64,000 bases of DNA from the NCBI RefSeq assembly GCF_009653635.1, contig NZ_PPFD01000003.1, forward strand, positions 824,955 to 888,954, given 5' to 3'. This document shows, one piece after another, positions 7,349-16,101 of this stretch (its first letter is position 1; every line of letters starts with the position of its first letter). The notes under the pieces are model-generated. The model was not told where the DNA came from. It did no database searches and was given only the letters and a program-made list of their open reading frames with translations. The stretch comes from Endozoicomonas sp. OPT23. Its GTDB lineage: Bacteria; Pseudomonadota; Gammaproteobacteria; Pseudomonadales; Endozoicomonadaceae. The position numbers were made by a program, and so were the translations under genes.

Positions 7349-7427
7349 AACATCCAGTTGTCATCAAATGGCCGCAAGATAGGATCATTTGATGACAAGG
7401 TAGTTATCGATGGGGCAACTGGATGTT
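7349..7427 (+). promoter_or_regulatory. Nested inverted repeats around the ugpC start codon
   Basis: Outer arms AACATCCAGTTG (7349-7360) and CAACTGGATGTT (7416-7427) are perfect 12-bp complements. Inner arms TGTCATCAAATG (7359-7370) and CATTTGATGACA (7386-7397) are another perfect 12-bp pair with a 15-nt spacer. The AAGG and the ATG (7410) lie in the bulge between the two right-hand arms, so the transcript could fold with its start region trapped. The inner palindrome could also be a protein operator. Confidence 0.6.
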
Positions 7428-8462
7428 ACGCACCTGACAAAAAGCTGGGCAGACAGCACAGCTGTTGACGGTATTAATTTCTCTGTTAATTCCGGAGAAT
7501 TTGTCGCGCTCCTCGGCCCCTCAGGGTGCGGTAAATCAACCACACTGCGAATGATTGCCGGACTGGAAACACCCAGTGATGGTCGTGTATTCCTGAATGG
7601 CAGTGATATTACCCAAACATCGCCCGGCCAACGTGGGCTGACCATGGTGTTTCAGTCCTACGCCCTGTTTCCTCACCTTTCCGTTAAAGACAATATTCTG
7701 TTTGGCCTGCAGGTCAGAAAGGTTTCTCCTGAAGAGAGAAAGCGCCGACTGAGTTTTGCAGTCGAACTGGTTGACCTTGGCCCGCATCTGGATAAAAAAC
7801 CGTCACAACTCTCCGGAGGCCAGTGCCAACGGGTGGCACTTGCACGCTCTATTGTTTCTGAGGCACCACTCTGCCTGATGGATGAGCCGCTCTCAAACCT
7901 TGATGCAAAGCTTCGTGGCCAGATGAGAACCGAGCTGCGAGCCCTACAGCAAAAACTTGGAATGACGGTTCTGTACGTCACTCACGACCAGACCGAAGCC
8001 ATGAGCATGGCTGACAGAATTATTCTGATGAATGCAGGCCGCATTGAACAGACGGGTCGCCCGGAAGAACTGTATAACGCTCCAGCCAGTACTTTTGTGG
8101 CAGGGTTTGTTGGCAGTCCGCCCATGAATCTGATCGGTCAGGATGAGCATATTCTGGGCATCAGGCCAGAGCATGTTTCTCTGGCACCCGCAGAATTATC
8201 GAATAGCCTACAATCCGCCATTGTCGTCAGTTGTGATTATCTCGGAGCTGACACTCTGGTCAATGCCAGCTTCAATGATGCCAAGCTTCAGATCAGACTC
8301 TCCGGCCACCAGCCTATCTCTGCGGGAACGGTTCTGGGTATAAGCTGGCAGCAACAACACGAACACTATTTCTGTAAAACCCGCCAGCAACGCATTGAAC
8401 GCCAAAATAACTCTGCTGTGAATAACAACCATAAAGCAAAGGAATCTGAATATGCTGCATAA
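7410..8462 (+). CDS. ugpC: Glycerol-3-phosphate-type ABC transporter ATPase UgpC
   Basis: A 350-residue ATPase of the CUT1 sugar/glycerol-3-phosphate class. Walker A is GPSGCGKST, the Q-loop is FQSYALFPHL, the signature is LSGGQCQRVALARS, Walker B is CLMDEPLSNLD and the switch is VTHDQTEAMSMADR. The C-terminal regulatory OB (TOBE) domain follows, with the LGIRPEHV motif. It is first in a C-B-A-E order, unlike the E. coli B-A-E-C-Q order. Its last 11 nt overlap the binding-protein gene. Substrate assignment rests on the UgpB-like partner. Confidence 0.85.
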   Translation: MGQLDVTHLTKSWADSTAVDGINFSVNSGEFVALLGPSGCGKSTTLRMIAGLETPSDGRVFLNGSDITQTSPGQRGLTMVFQSYALFPHLSVKDNILFGLQVRKVSPEERKRRLSFAVELVDLGPHLDKKPSQLSGGQCQRVALARSIVSEAPLCLMDEPLSNLDAKLRGQMRTELRALQQKLGMTVLYVTHDQTEAMSMADRIILMNAGRIEQTGRPEELYNAPASTFVAGFVGSPPMNLIGQDEHILGIRPEHVSLAPAELSNSLQSAIVVSCDYLGADTLVNASFNDAKLQIRLSGHQPISAGTVLGISWQQQHEHYFCKTRQQRIERQNNSAVNNNHKAKESEYAA

Positions 8463-9744
8463 ACTACCTAAGGTCGGGCAGGCTATAGCTCTATCTATTG
8501 CCGCTTTTGGTCTCTCTGCCTCAGTACAGGCAAAAACCGAACTGACCATGTACTACCCGGTCGCTGTGGGTGGCTCCCTGACCAAGGTTGTGGACAACAT
8601 GATTGAGGGATTTGAAAAGCAAAACCCGGATATCGATGTCAATGCCATTTATGCCGGCAACTATAACGATGCAAGAGTGAAAGCACTGGCGGCTCTGAAC
8701 AGTGGCAAACCTGCTCAGCTCTCCGTGATGTTCTCCATTGACGTTCATGAGCTGATGGACCAGGACGCTATTGTTCCTTTTGATGAACTGACAAAAACCG
8801 CTGAAGAACGTCAATGGTTGAACAGTTTCTACCCAACTCTGATGCAGAATGGTAAAGCAAAAGGCAAAACCTGGGGTATTCCTTTCCAGCGTTCAACCAT
8901 TGTCATGTATTACAACAAGGACGCATTTCGTGCCGCAGGTTTGAACCCGGAAAAGCCGCCAAAAAGCTGGGATGAACTGGTTGCGGCAGGCAAAAAACTG
9001 ACTCTGCGTAACGGTGATGGCAAGGTTCAGCAGTGGGGAACAATGATTCCATCAACTGGTTACCCTTACTGGATGTTTGGCGCACTGACCAAACAAAACG
9101 GTGAAGTACTGATGAATCAGGACGGCACTGAAACCTACTTCAACAAGCCTGCAGTCGTCGAAGCATTGGGCTTCTGGAAAGACCTTGGCAGCAAGCACCA
9201 GATCATGCCACAAGGCACCATTGAGTGGGGCACACTGCGTCAAAACTTCCTTGAAGGTAAGACAGCCATGATGTGGCACTCCACGGGTAACCTGACCACC
9301 GTTAAAAAGAATGCAAAATTTGATTTCGGAGTTGCCATGCTCCCGGCTCAGAAAGAGTTCGGTTCCCCCACCGGTGGCGGTAATTTCTACATTTTCAAGA
9401 AATCCTCTGCAGAAGAAAAAGCGGCTGCTCTAAAGCTTGTTCGCTATATGACAGCACCGCAGCAGGCGGCTGCATGGAGCAAAGCGACAGGTTATATGGC
9501 AGTCAGCGAAGAGGCTTATCAGACCGACGAGCTGAATCGCTATGTTAAAAGCTTCCCCGCTGCAGCTGTAGCACGAGATCAGTTACAGCACGCCACCGCC
9601 GAGCTTTCTACTCATCAGGCAGGCAGGGTTCGCAAGCTGCTGGACGATGCCATTCAATCAGTCCTGACTGGCGAAAAAGAAGCTGACCAGGCGCTCTCAA
9701 AAGCCCAGCAACAAGCTGATCGAATCCTCAGACGCTATCGCTGA
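8452..9744 (+). CDS. ugpB: Extracellular solute-binding protein, UgpB-like
   Basis: A 430-residue periplasmic binding protein with a signal peptide (cleavage near SVQAKTE). It tracks UgpB: VDNMIEGFEKQNPDI, YAGNYND, PFQRSTIVMYYNKDAFRAAGL near the middle, then WSKATGYMAVS and a C-terminal ADRILRRY helix. UgpB captures sn-glycerol-3-phosphate and glycerophosphodiesters. Related family-1 proteins bind oligosaccharides, so the ligand is likely rather than proven. A well-placed AAGGAA precedes the ATG inside the end of ugpC, suggesting translational coupling. Confidence 0.82.
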   Translation: MLHKLPKVGQAIALSIAAFGLSASVQAKTELTMYYPVAVGGSLTKVVDNMIEGFEKQNPDIDVNAIYAGNYNDARVKALAALNSGKPAQLSVMFSIDVHELMDQDAIVPFDELTKTAEERQWLNSFYPTLMQNGKAKGKTWGIPFQRSTIVMYYNKDAFRAAGLNPEKPPKSWDELVAAGKKLTLRNGDGKVQQWGTMIPSTGYPYWMFGALTKQNGEVLMNQDGTETYFNKPAVVEALGFWKDLGSKHQIMPQGTIEWGTLRQNFLEGKTAMMWHSTGNLTTVKKNAKFDFGVAMLPAQKEFGSPTGGGNFYIFKKSSAEEKAAALKLVRYMTAPQQAAAWSKATGYMAVSEEAYQTDELNRYVKSFPAAAVARDQLQHATAELSTHQAGRVRKLLDDAIQSVLTGEKEADQALSKAQQQADRILRRYR

Positions 9745-9800
9745 CTTCTTATCTGCATGGCCTGAATCTCAGGTCATGCGATGTTCTGGATATCTGAATA

Positions 9801-10673
9801 ATGAGCCCAAATCGACACCTGCACGCCTGGCTTTTACTTCTGCCAGCGATGGCTATGCTGGCTGCATTTACCCATATACCTGCAATCTCAACGCTTCTGC
9901 ACAGTTTTTTTGAATCTCCGATAGCAGGAAAAACCGGCAGTTTCGTTGGTTTGGATAACTTTGAGTTTGCACTGGAAGATGACATTTTCTGGCAGGTACT
10001 CTGGAATAACTTCTGGTACGCCGTTGTGACTGTGCCCACCAGTATTGTTCTGGCGCTGGTCATGGCTATATGGGTTAACAGCCAAATGAGTGGACGTGCC
10101 ATTGTCCGACTGGCTTACTTTACGCCAACCGTTCTTCCGATGATTGCAGTGGCTAATATCTGGCTGTTCTTTTACACACCGGAAATAGGGCTGATCAATA
10201 ACCTGCTCGAAAAGCTGGGGTTCGAAGGACAAAACTGGCTGGGTGATCCCGACCTTGCCCTGCCAAGCCTGATGGTTATGACGATCTGGAAAGAAGCCGG
10301 TTTCTTTATGATTTTCTATCTGGCTGCACTTCAAAGTCTGGACCAGTCACTTTATGAAGCCGCTGCCGTAGAAAATAGCAGTCGCTGGCAGACCTTTCGC
10401 CGAATTACCTGGCCTCTGTTGATGCCAACCACCCTGTTTATTTTAATCAACGCTCTGATCAATGCCTTCAAGCTGGTTGACCACCTGTTTATTCTCACTA
10501 AAGGTGGCCCGAATAACGCCAGCAATCTGTTGCTCTATTACATTTACGAAAATGCCTTCAGCTTCTTTGATACGGCCTACGCAGCAACACTCACCACAAT
10601 TCTACTGATCATTCTGGCACTGCTGGCCTGGGTACAGTTTGGTGTTCTTGATAAGAAGGTACATTATCGATGA
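9801..10673 (+). CDS. ugpA: Glycerol-3-phosphate-type ABC permease UgpA
   Basis: A 290-residue inner-membrane permease of the MalF/UgpA type with about six transmembrane helices. The EAA loop is YEAAAVENSSRWQTFRRITWP, adapted to dock on UgpC. The start of the protein (LHAWLLLLPAMAMLAAFTHIPA) is the usual first membrane span. It lies 56 nt after ugpB and overlaps ugpE by four bases (ATGA), so the two permeases are probably translated together. Confidence 0.85.
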   Translation: MSPNRHLHAWLLLLPAMAMLAAFTHIPAISTLLHSFFESPIAGKTGSFVGLDNFEFALEDDIFWQVLWNNFWYAVVTVPTSIVLALVMAIWVNSQMSGRAIVRLAYFTPTVLPMIAVANIWLFFYTPEIGLINNLLEKLGFEGQNWLGDPDLALPSLMVMTIWKEAGFFMIFYLAALQSLDQSLYEAAAVENSSRWQTFRRITWPLLMPTTLFILINALINAFKLVDHLFILTKGGPNNASNLLLYYIYENAFSFFDTAYAATLTTILLIILALLAWVQFGVLDKKVHYR

Positions 10674-11509
10674 TGGCTCGCTCACTGCTTCGCACAGACG
10701 ACTTCAGGCAGATATCAATGGCTGAAAAGGTTGCAGCCTGGATTCTGGGTTTTCTCTGGATCATGCCGCTGCTTTTTGCTTTCTGGGCGGCTTTCCATTC
10801 CAGTGAATACACGACCAGCTTTGATCTTCTGGCGCCACTGACCTTCGAGCATTTTATTACCGCGTGGGATCAGGCTCCCTTCGCCCGCTATATGCTGAAT
10901 ACCTTTGCGATTACCGGAATCATTCTGGCCAGCCAACTGGTGCTGTGTACTCTTGCCGGGTTTGCTCTTGCCCGAATGCCATTCAGAGGTAAAGGGGTGG
11001 TGATGGCTCTGGTGATGATGCAGTTAATGGTGATGCCGGAAGTACTGATCGTGGAGAATTACCAAACACTGGCCGGACTGGAGCTTATCGATAGTTGGAC
11101 AGGTGTCGGGCTTCCCTACATGGCCAGCGCCTTTGGTATTTTTCTGCTTCGGCAAACCTTTGCCACCGTACCACAGGCTCTGGATGATGCTGCCAGAATA
11201 GAAGGCTGTAATCTTCTGCAGGTGCTCTGGAAGGTTTATGTGCCTCAGGCCAAGCCTGTCTACCTTGCCTATGCACTGGTTTCCATCAGCTATCACTGGA
11301 ACAACTTCCTCTGGCCGCTGGTTGTCACCAATACCGAGGCAAGCCGACCTCTGACAGTGGGTATGGCCATTTTTGGAGCGCCAGAGTCGGGGGTTGAGTG
11401 GCCAATTATCTGTGCCGGTACTATAATAGCCATTTCGCCTTTGCTGGCCGCTTTCCTGATTTTCCAGAAGCAGTTTGTGCAATCGTTTATGAGAGCTGGT
11501 ATCAAATAA
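10670..11509 (+). CDS. ugpE: Glycerol-3-phosphate-type ABC permease UgpE
   Basis: A 279-residue permease of the MalG/UgpE type, the second half of the channel with UgpA. The EAA loop is LDDAARIEGCNLLQVLWKVYVP and about six membrane spans are visible. Start ATG 10670 overlaps the ugpA stop (ATGATG; the second ATG is also possible). It ends the operon; no glycerophosphodiesterase (ugpQ) follows. Confidence 0.85.
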   Translation: MMARSLLRTDDFRQISMAEKVAAWILGFLWIMPLLFAFWAAFHSSEYTTSFDLLAPLTFEHFITAWDQAPFARYMLNTFAITGIILASQLVLCTLAGFALARMPFRGKGVVMALVMMQLMVMPEVLIVENYQTLAGLELIDSWTGVGLPYMASAFGIFLLRQTFATVPQALDDAARIEGCNLLQVLWKVYVPQAKPVYLAYALVSISYHWNNFLWPLVVTNTEASRPLTVGMAIFGAPESGVEWPIICAGTIIAISPLLAAFLIFQKQFVQSFMRAGIK

Positions 11510-11586
11510 ACTGATCTCCCAATGGTTTTGTCACTGCGCTCCTATACTGACTATTTAACAGTCAGCGTATGCAAAGGAGTGCAGAA

Positions 11587-13002
11587 GTGGACAATATCCG
11601 TCGCTCAAAATCCTCTACCCCAAAGCTTTTGCCCGCACTAGCTTTTATAACACTGCTTCCGGGAGTTTATTCTCAGGCTTCCCAATCCATTCACTCCATG
11701 GGAGTAACTTTCAAAACTATCTGGCGTGCTCTTCATAATGGCAACGATTACTTCGCCAGTAATCATTACGAAGAAGCCAGACAGTATCCACCTGTCGAGC
11801 AGCTTTACTACATCCCCTACCGGTTACGGTCACCTGTTAATGGTATTCGTCTATATCGCTTTTATGACAGCGATGGCGTTCAGCATACTGAATCCTCTCA
11901 AGGCCACCTGCCCGGAAGCAAAAAGGAAAGTATTCTGGGAGTGGCATGGCCTCAGGTATCTGCTCCCGGAGGTACTGAAGAAATGTATCAGCTCAGGGAC
12001 CTCAATCAGCTTTCGGCCATCGCAGTACCAAAAGCACCTGCGGCAGGATTTGAAGAAAAAGTACCTTTGACAGGTTTATACGCTTACCCCCGCTATGGCT
12101 ATCAGGAAAAGACCCTTGAGTGCATCAGTGGCAGCAGTATCAAGCTGTGTTCGGATAAAGCCGCAGGCGGTAGCATCGCCGAACTTGTTTGGAACAATTA
12201 CAATTTCATCAAGGACGATGGCTACAGCCATAATATCCAGTCTTCAATCCTTGGTGATCATGCAAAACCAACAGAAGGTGGCAGTACTTTCAATAAAGAC
12301 GAAAGTGAAAAAGTAGCATGGAATGGAGCGCCTCTGATCAGTCTTATCAGTAATAACAACAGACAATCGAGTTCTGCTATTCCTATCGATAGAACATCGC
12401 GCAGACCAAGGCTTGCTCGTGGTGTCACTGGTGTCATTTACCCCGATTTGAAAATTGGTAAAAACCTTCAGATTGATGCAGAAGAATTCAAGCAAAATGA
12501 AGCTCTCTCACTCTATGCTAGTCAGATCATTGTTTATGATGCTCAGGTAACCATGCCTACGGACTGGTCTGGAACAAAATTAGTAATACTGGAAGTACCG
12601 GGTGGCTCTATCCCGACTAAAAGCAAATGGCCATCTCACTTTTATACGGTAGACGCCTTATATTCTGACCCCACGAAATCAGTTAGAGAAATCTTCAACT
12701 CTGATTTTCAATACGAGGGAGAGTCAGACGATTATAAGTATCTCTTCCAGGCTGGAGGCGGCATAGCCATTGCAACTGGCAGAGAAGAACATGCAATAGC
12801 TGTCTACAGTCGTAGATCTCAGCAGGGGAAAGAAGGCGAGTTTTACGGTCACTTGCATAAAAAAGGAGTACACGGTCACTGGTCTCTAAGATATGCAGGC
12901 CCTCTCTATGCCGGACAGAACACTTTCCGTGCCTATATCATTCTGGGAGAGATAGAAGAGGTGCATAAAATCATGCACCTGCTCTACACAGAAGGGTATT
13001 GA
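11587..13002 (+). CDS. Secreted protein of unknown function
   Basis: A 471-residue protein that I do not recognise. GTG 11587 is chosen because AAAGGAG (11573-11579) lies 7 nt before it; the in-frame ATG at 11569 would put the ribosome site inside the gene. The N-terminus then reads as a signal peptide (basic, then LLPALAFITLLPGV, cleavage near SQA). A segment near residue 85 (GIRLYRFYDSDG) resembles short repeats in some secreted proteins of unknown function. Two cysteines about ten residues apart (CISGSSIKLC) may form a disulphide. No enzymatic motif is seen. Confidence 0.7.
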   Translation: MDNIRRSKSSTPKLLPALAFITLLPGVYSQASQSIHSMGVTFKTIWRALHNGNDYFASNHYEEARQYPPVEQLYYIPYRLRSPVNGIRLYRFYDSDGVQHTESSQGHLPGSKKESILGVAWPQVSAPGGTEEMYQLRDLNQLSAIAVPKAPAAGFEEKVPLTGLYAYPRYGYQEKTLECISGSSIKLCSDKAAGGSIAELVWNNYNFIKDDGYSHNIQSSILGDHAKPTEGGSTFNKDESEKVAWNGAPLISLISNNNRQSSSAIPIDRTSRRPRLARGVTGVIYPDLKIGKNLQIDAEEFKQNEALSLYASQIIVYDAQVTMPTDWSGTKLVILEVPGGSIPTKSKWPSHFYTVDALYSDPTKSVREIFNSDFQYEGESDDYKYLFQAGGGIAIATGREEHAIAVYSRRSQQGKEGEFYGHLHKKGVHGHWSLRYAGPLYAGQNTFRAYIILGEIEEVHKIMHLLYTEGY

Positions 13003-13069
13003 GAAAGCCTTGCTGAATCAGCCAAAGTTCGTAATATGAACAGACACAACAAGGCTAAAGAAAGCAGTA

Positions 13070-13738
13070 ATGACCGCATACGACCATATTCCGCTGGAAG
13101 GTTTTGAGAACCTTTCCAGCGATGAAATGCAGAACCACTCCAAAACTTTTCTGGAACACATCAAACGTCGAAGAACAGTCCGTGATTTCAGTGACGAAGC
13201 GATCCATGAAGATGTCATCAAAAACTGCATTCTGGCTGCAGGCAGTGCGCCCAGCGGTGCCAATATGCAGCCATGGCATTATGTGGCAGTGCAGAATCCA
13301 GCCGTAAAAAAACAGATTCGTGAAGGTGCGGAAGCTGAGGAAAGAGAGTTCTATCAGCGCCGTGCATCAGAAGAGTGGCTCGACGCTCTGGCTCCTCTTG
13401 GAACCGATGCAAATAAACCTTTTCTGGAAACAGCGCCATGGCTGATTGTGGTGTTTGCCAGCAAGCACACCATGACGCCAGAAGGCGAAAAGAAGAAGCA
13501 TTACTATGTGCCTGAATCAGTGGGCATTTCAACGGGTATGCTGATTACCGCTCTGCATAACTGTGGTCTGGCAACGCTCACACATACACCAAGCCCGATG
13601 AAATTTCTGAATGAAATTCTTGATCGCCCGGTACATGAGAAACCTTATATGATTATTGTGGCCGGTAAACCTGCAGAGGGTGTGACTGTGCCGAATATCA
13701 CGAAGAAGAGCTTCGATGAATTTGCAGAGGTCGTGTAA
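13070..13738 (+). CDS. Nitroreductase-family FMN oxidoreductase
   Basis: A 222-residue cytoplasmic flavoprotein of the nitroreductase superfamily. The FMN phosphate-binding RRRTVRDFSD is near residue 36, SAPSGANMQPWHYV near 63-76, and the later ISTGMLITALHNCGLATL segment is typical. The closest functional subgroup by feel is the NfnB/BluB-like branch, but the substrate (nitroaromatics, quinones, or dehalogenation as in iodotyrosine deiodinase relatives) cannot be settled here. An AAAGAAAG lies upstream of the ATG. It is monocistronic. Confidence 0.85.
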   Translation: MTAYDHIPLEGFENLSSDEMQNHSKTFLEHIKRRRTVRDFSDEAIHEDVIKNCILAAGSAPSGANMQPWHYVAVQNPAVKKQIREGAEAEEREFYQRRASEEWLDALAPLGTDANKPFLETAPWLIVVFASKHTMTPEGEKKKHYYVPESVGISTGMLITALHNCGLATLTHTPSPMKFLNEILDRPVHEKPYMIIVAGKPAEGVTVPNITKKSFDEFAEVV

Positions 13739-13752
13739 TAGGCTTATTGAAA

Positions 13753-13773
13753 AGGGGTGAAGAACTCACCCCT
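13753..13773. terminator. Bidirectional hairpin between convergent genes
   Basis: AGGGGTGA, an AGAAC loop and TCACCCCT form a perfect 8-bp stem. Read on the minus strand it is followed by TTTT, so it best serves the lipoprotein gene that ends at 13797. Confidence 0.65.
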
Positions 13774-13796
13774 GATATAAATTAATGAAAGCCTGA

Positions 13797-15920
13797 TCAC
13801 TTAATCTGATAAACCGTAGTAGACCCTGATACTTCATTACCCACAATCAGCAAAGCATTTCCGCTAGGGCTATCAGCAGCAGCAACAAACTTCATACCTT
13901 CAGGTGCCAGATCACCAGCACTTTGCAGATCGTTTTCCAGATCAACACTGAAGTCACGATTGATGGTGTACTCAACAAAATCTGGTTCAGTCGGGTCAGT
14001 GATGTCGTACATCATGATGCCTCCTGTACGCTCCAGGCCGATAAACGCATAAGTTTTGTCGTTTACCTGACCCACCGCCAATGCTTCCGGCTCCGGACCT
14101 TTATCATCAGAACGGCTGTCACCTGAACTGTTTTCATCATTATTACTGTTGAAGTTTTCACCTAGAGTCAGAGCAGTAATCTGTTCAAAGTCGTCACCAG
14201 AATCAAAAACCAGTTCACCACTTTGTCCATTAAAGATAGAGAAAGAACGGGCTCCGAATGAATAGAGTTGCTCAAATTCACCGTTATTATCCGTATCACC
14301 TTGAGTTGTTAAGACTTTTAAACGTCCAAGAGCTTCGTCCTGTTGCAACTCATCTGGGTTAGAAAAAACATTGGCATCAAGGGTGAGCTTCTCTACTCTT
14401 TCTTCATCGACATACTTGGCATCTCCACCCTCATATTCTCTTGAATCGCCCTCATTCGCCGTCAAAATATAATCCGTGCCATTAATACTCACAGCAGCAA
14501 TAGTGTCGGGCATATAAAGTCCAAAGACATTCGCGTGAGGAACAATATTGGTTACGTCGTCTTTATTACTGGCATCAAAACCATTTCCGTCCAGCCCGTG
14601 ATCCTTGGCTCCCAGTCCCCAGATGGCTTTTACATACTGTGTATCCAGATCAATACTGGCAATAGCATTATTTTCCTGCATGGAAACAAAAGCCGTTTTG
14701 CTGTCTTCAGAAACCGTTACATATTCAGGCTCAAGGTCCTGAGCTACAGAAGCTTCAGGGTGTGAAATACGAACATCTGAAGAAAGTTCATTGTTACGAC
14801 CTTCGCCTTTGTTAAACTCTGCAAAACTCACCTGAATACCAGAGTTTGCAGGAACTCCTTCTACTACAGGAATAATAGTTACACTGCCTTCCGGATCAAT
14901 GGTGTAATCCTTGGTAGGTTCACCTTCATTAGCTGCAATAGCGTACTTTCCATCAGGGCTGAACACTACGTTATCGGGCAACGCACCGGCTGCTACTTCT
15001 TTCAGGAAACTGGCTTCACCCGTTTCGCTCAGGGTATAGAAGGCGATGACTCCCGGATCTGTTTTCACATTATTCTCAACGGCTACTGCCATCAGGCCAC
15101 CGCTGACAGCAACACTATTAACCCCTCCAGCAGTGATAGTCTGAACATCAGCACCCACATTAAGCTGTGAACGTCGTAAAAGGTTGCTGCTGGATTTCGG
15201 GTTTATCAAAACTTCTTCTGTAAGGCCGGAAGCATTCAAAATATCCACAGTATTATCTTCAGCATTAATAACCAGAATACTTTTACTAGTCTTGTGGAAG
15301 TCTACGATTTCAGCTCTTGATACATCTTCTTCAAATGCCTGCCCCGCAGAATAACGCCCAACCAGTGTCATCGAGGCATGATTCTCCAAAGCCTGCATGG
15401 AAGCAGATAAATGTTCGAAAGCCTTTCCTCTGGATACCAGTTCTTTACCGATCAGATCAGAAACAGCGGTTTCATCCCCCCAGTTCTCAAACGTACTACC
15501 ACCACTTAACAAATCAGATTGGATAGTAATGCCATTGTCAGGGTTTTCGTCTTCATCAAGAGTTTGCAACAGTCTGGCCAGATTTTGAACTCTGCCATCG
15601 TGAAGGCTGGTTGTTTGCATAATATTCAATGGCGTAACCGTCTGGCCTGCTTTTACTTCAGGCAGATCAAGTTCTCCAATAGAAAAGACAACCGTTTCCT
15701 CATCCAGATAAGAAAAACGGCCCTCTGTATCTGTAGTACCAGACTGAGTCTCTGTTTTATAGCTCAAGCCCGCCACGGCAGAATCAATAAACTGCCCGGT
15801 TTTTATCTGGTTCTGAGGCTGAGATTGAACAGGAGTCGATGAGCTACTGCTACTTCCACAACCTGTCATCACAGTTGCAGTAATAAGAGAGACTGCCAGA
15901 GTAAGCTTTTTGATATGCAT
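13797..15920 (-). CDS. Choice-of-anchor I domain lipoprotein
   Basis: A 707-residue exported lipoprotein: the signal MHIKKLTLAVSLITATVMTGC has a lipobox with Cys21, followed by a serine-rich linker. The first 190 residues contain a dockerin-like or cell-surface segment (FIDSAVAGLSYKTETQSG) seen in other marine lipoproteins. From about 250 on it is the choice-of-anchor I beta-propeller type, with ITAGGVNSVAVSGGLMAVAVE, FSPDGKYAIAANEGEP, AFVSMQENNAIASID and ILTANEGDSREYEG. Proteins of this type are found on the cell surface or associated with alkaline-phosphatase-like functions; catalytic activity is not established. It is monocistronic. Confidence 0.82.
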   Translation of the reverse strand: MHIKKLTLAVSLITATVMTGCGSSSSSSTPVQSQPQNQIKTGQFIDSAVAGLSYKTETQSGTTDTEGRFSYLDEETVVFSIGELDLPEVKAGQTVTPLNIMQTTSLHDGRVQNLARLLQTLDEDENPDNGITIQSDLLSGGSTFENWGDETAVSDLIGKELVSRGKAFEHLSASMQALENHASMTLVGRYSAGQAFEEDVSRAEIVDFHKTSKSILVINAEDNTVDILNASGLTEEVLINPKSSSNLLRRSQLNVGADVQTITAGGVNSVAVSGGLMAVAVENNVKTDPGVIAFYTLSETGEASFLKEVAAGALPDNVVFSPDGKYAIAANEGEPTKDYTIDPEGSVTIIPVVEGVPANSGIQVSFAEFNKGEGRNNELSSDVRISHPEASVAQDLEPEYVTVSEDSKTAFVSMQENNAIASIDLDTQYVKAIWGLGAKDHGLDGNGFDASNKDDVTNIVPHANVFGLYMPDTIAAVSINGTDYILTANEGDSREYEGGDAKYVDEERVEKLTLDANVFSNPDELQQDEALGRLKVLTTQGDTDNNGEFEQLYSFGARSFSIFNGQSGELVFDSGDDFEQITALTLGENFNSNNDENSSGDSRSDDKGPEPEALAVGQVNDKTYAFIGLERTGGIMMYDITDPTEPDFVEYTINRDFSVDLENDLQSAGDLAPEGMKFVAAADSPSGNALLIVGNEVSGSTTVYQIK

Positions 15921-16101
15921 GGATAGACCCTAAACCGTTGTAATTTTTTATATCTCGGGCAGTTTATTGCAGGGACATATCAATTCGTTTTCAGAAAAGT
16001 GACAGTTTCATTAACGGGCTTATACCCCCATCTTTTGAATTGATCCGCATCAAGGTTATAGTTGAAGAATAAATCACGAAGTACCCTGGAATTCCTTCTC
16101 T

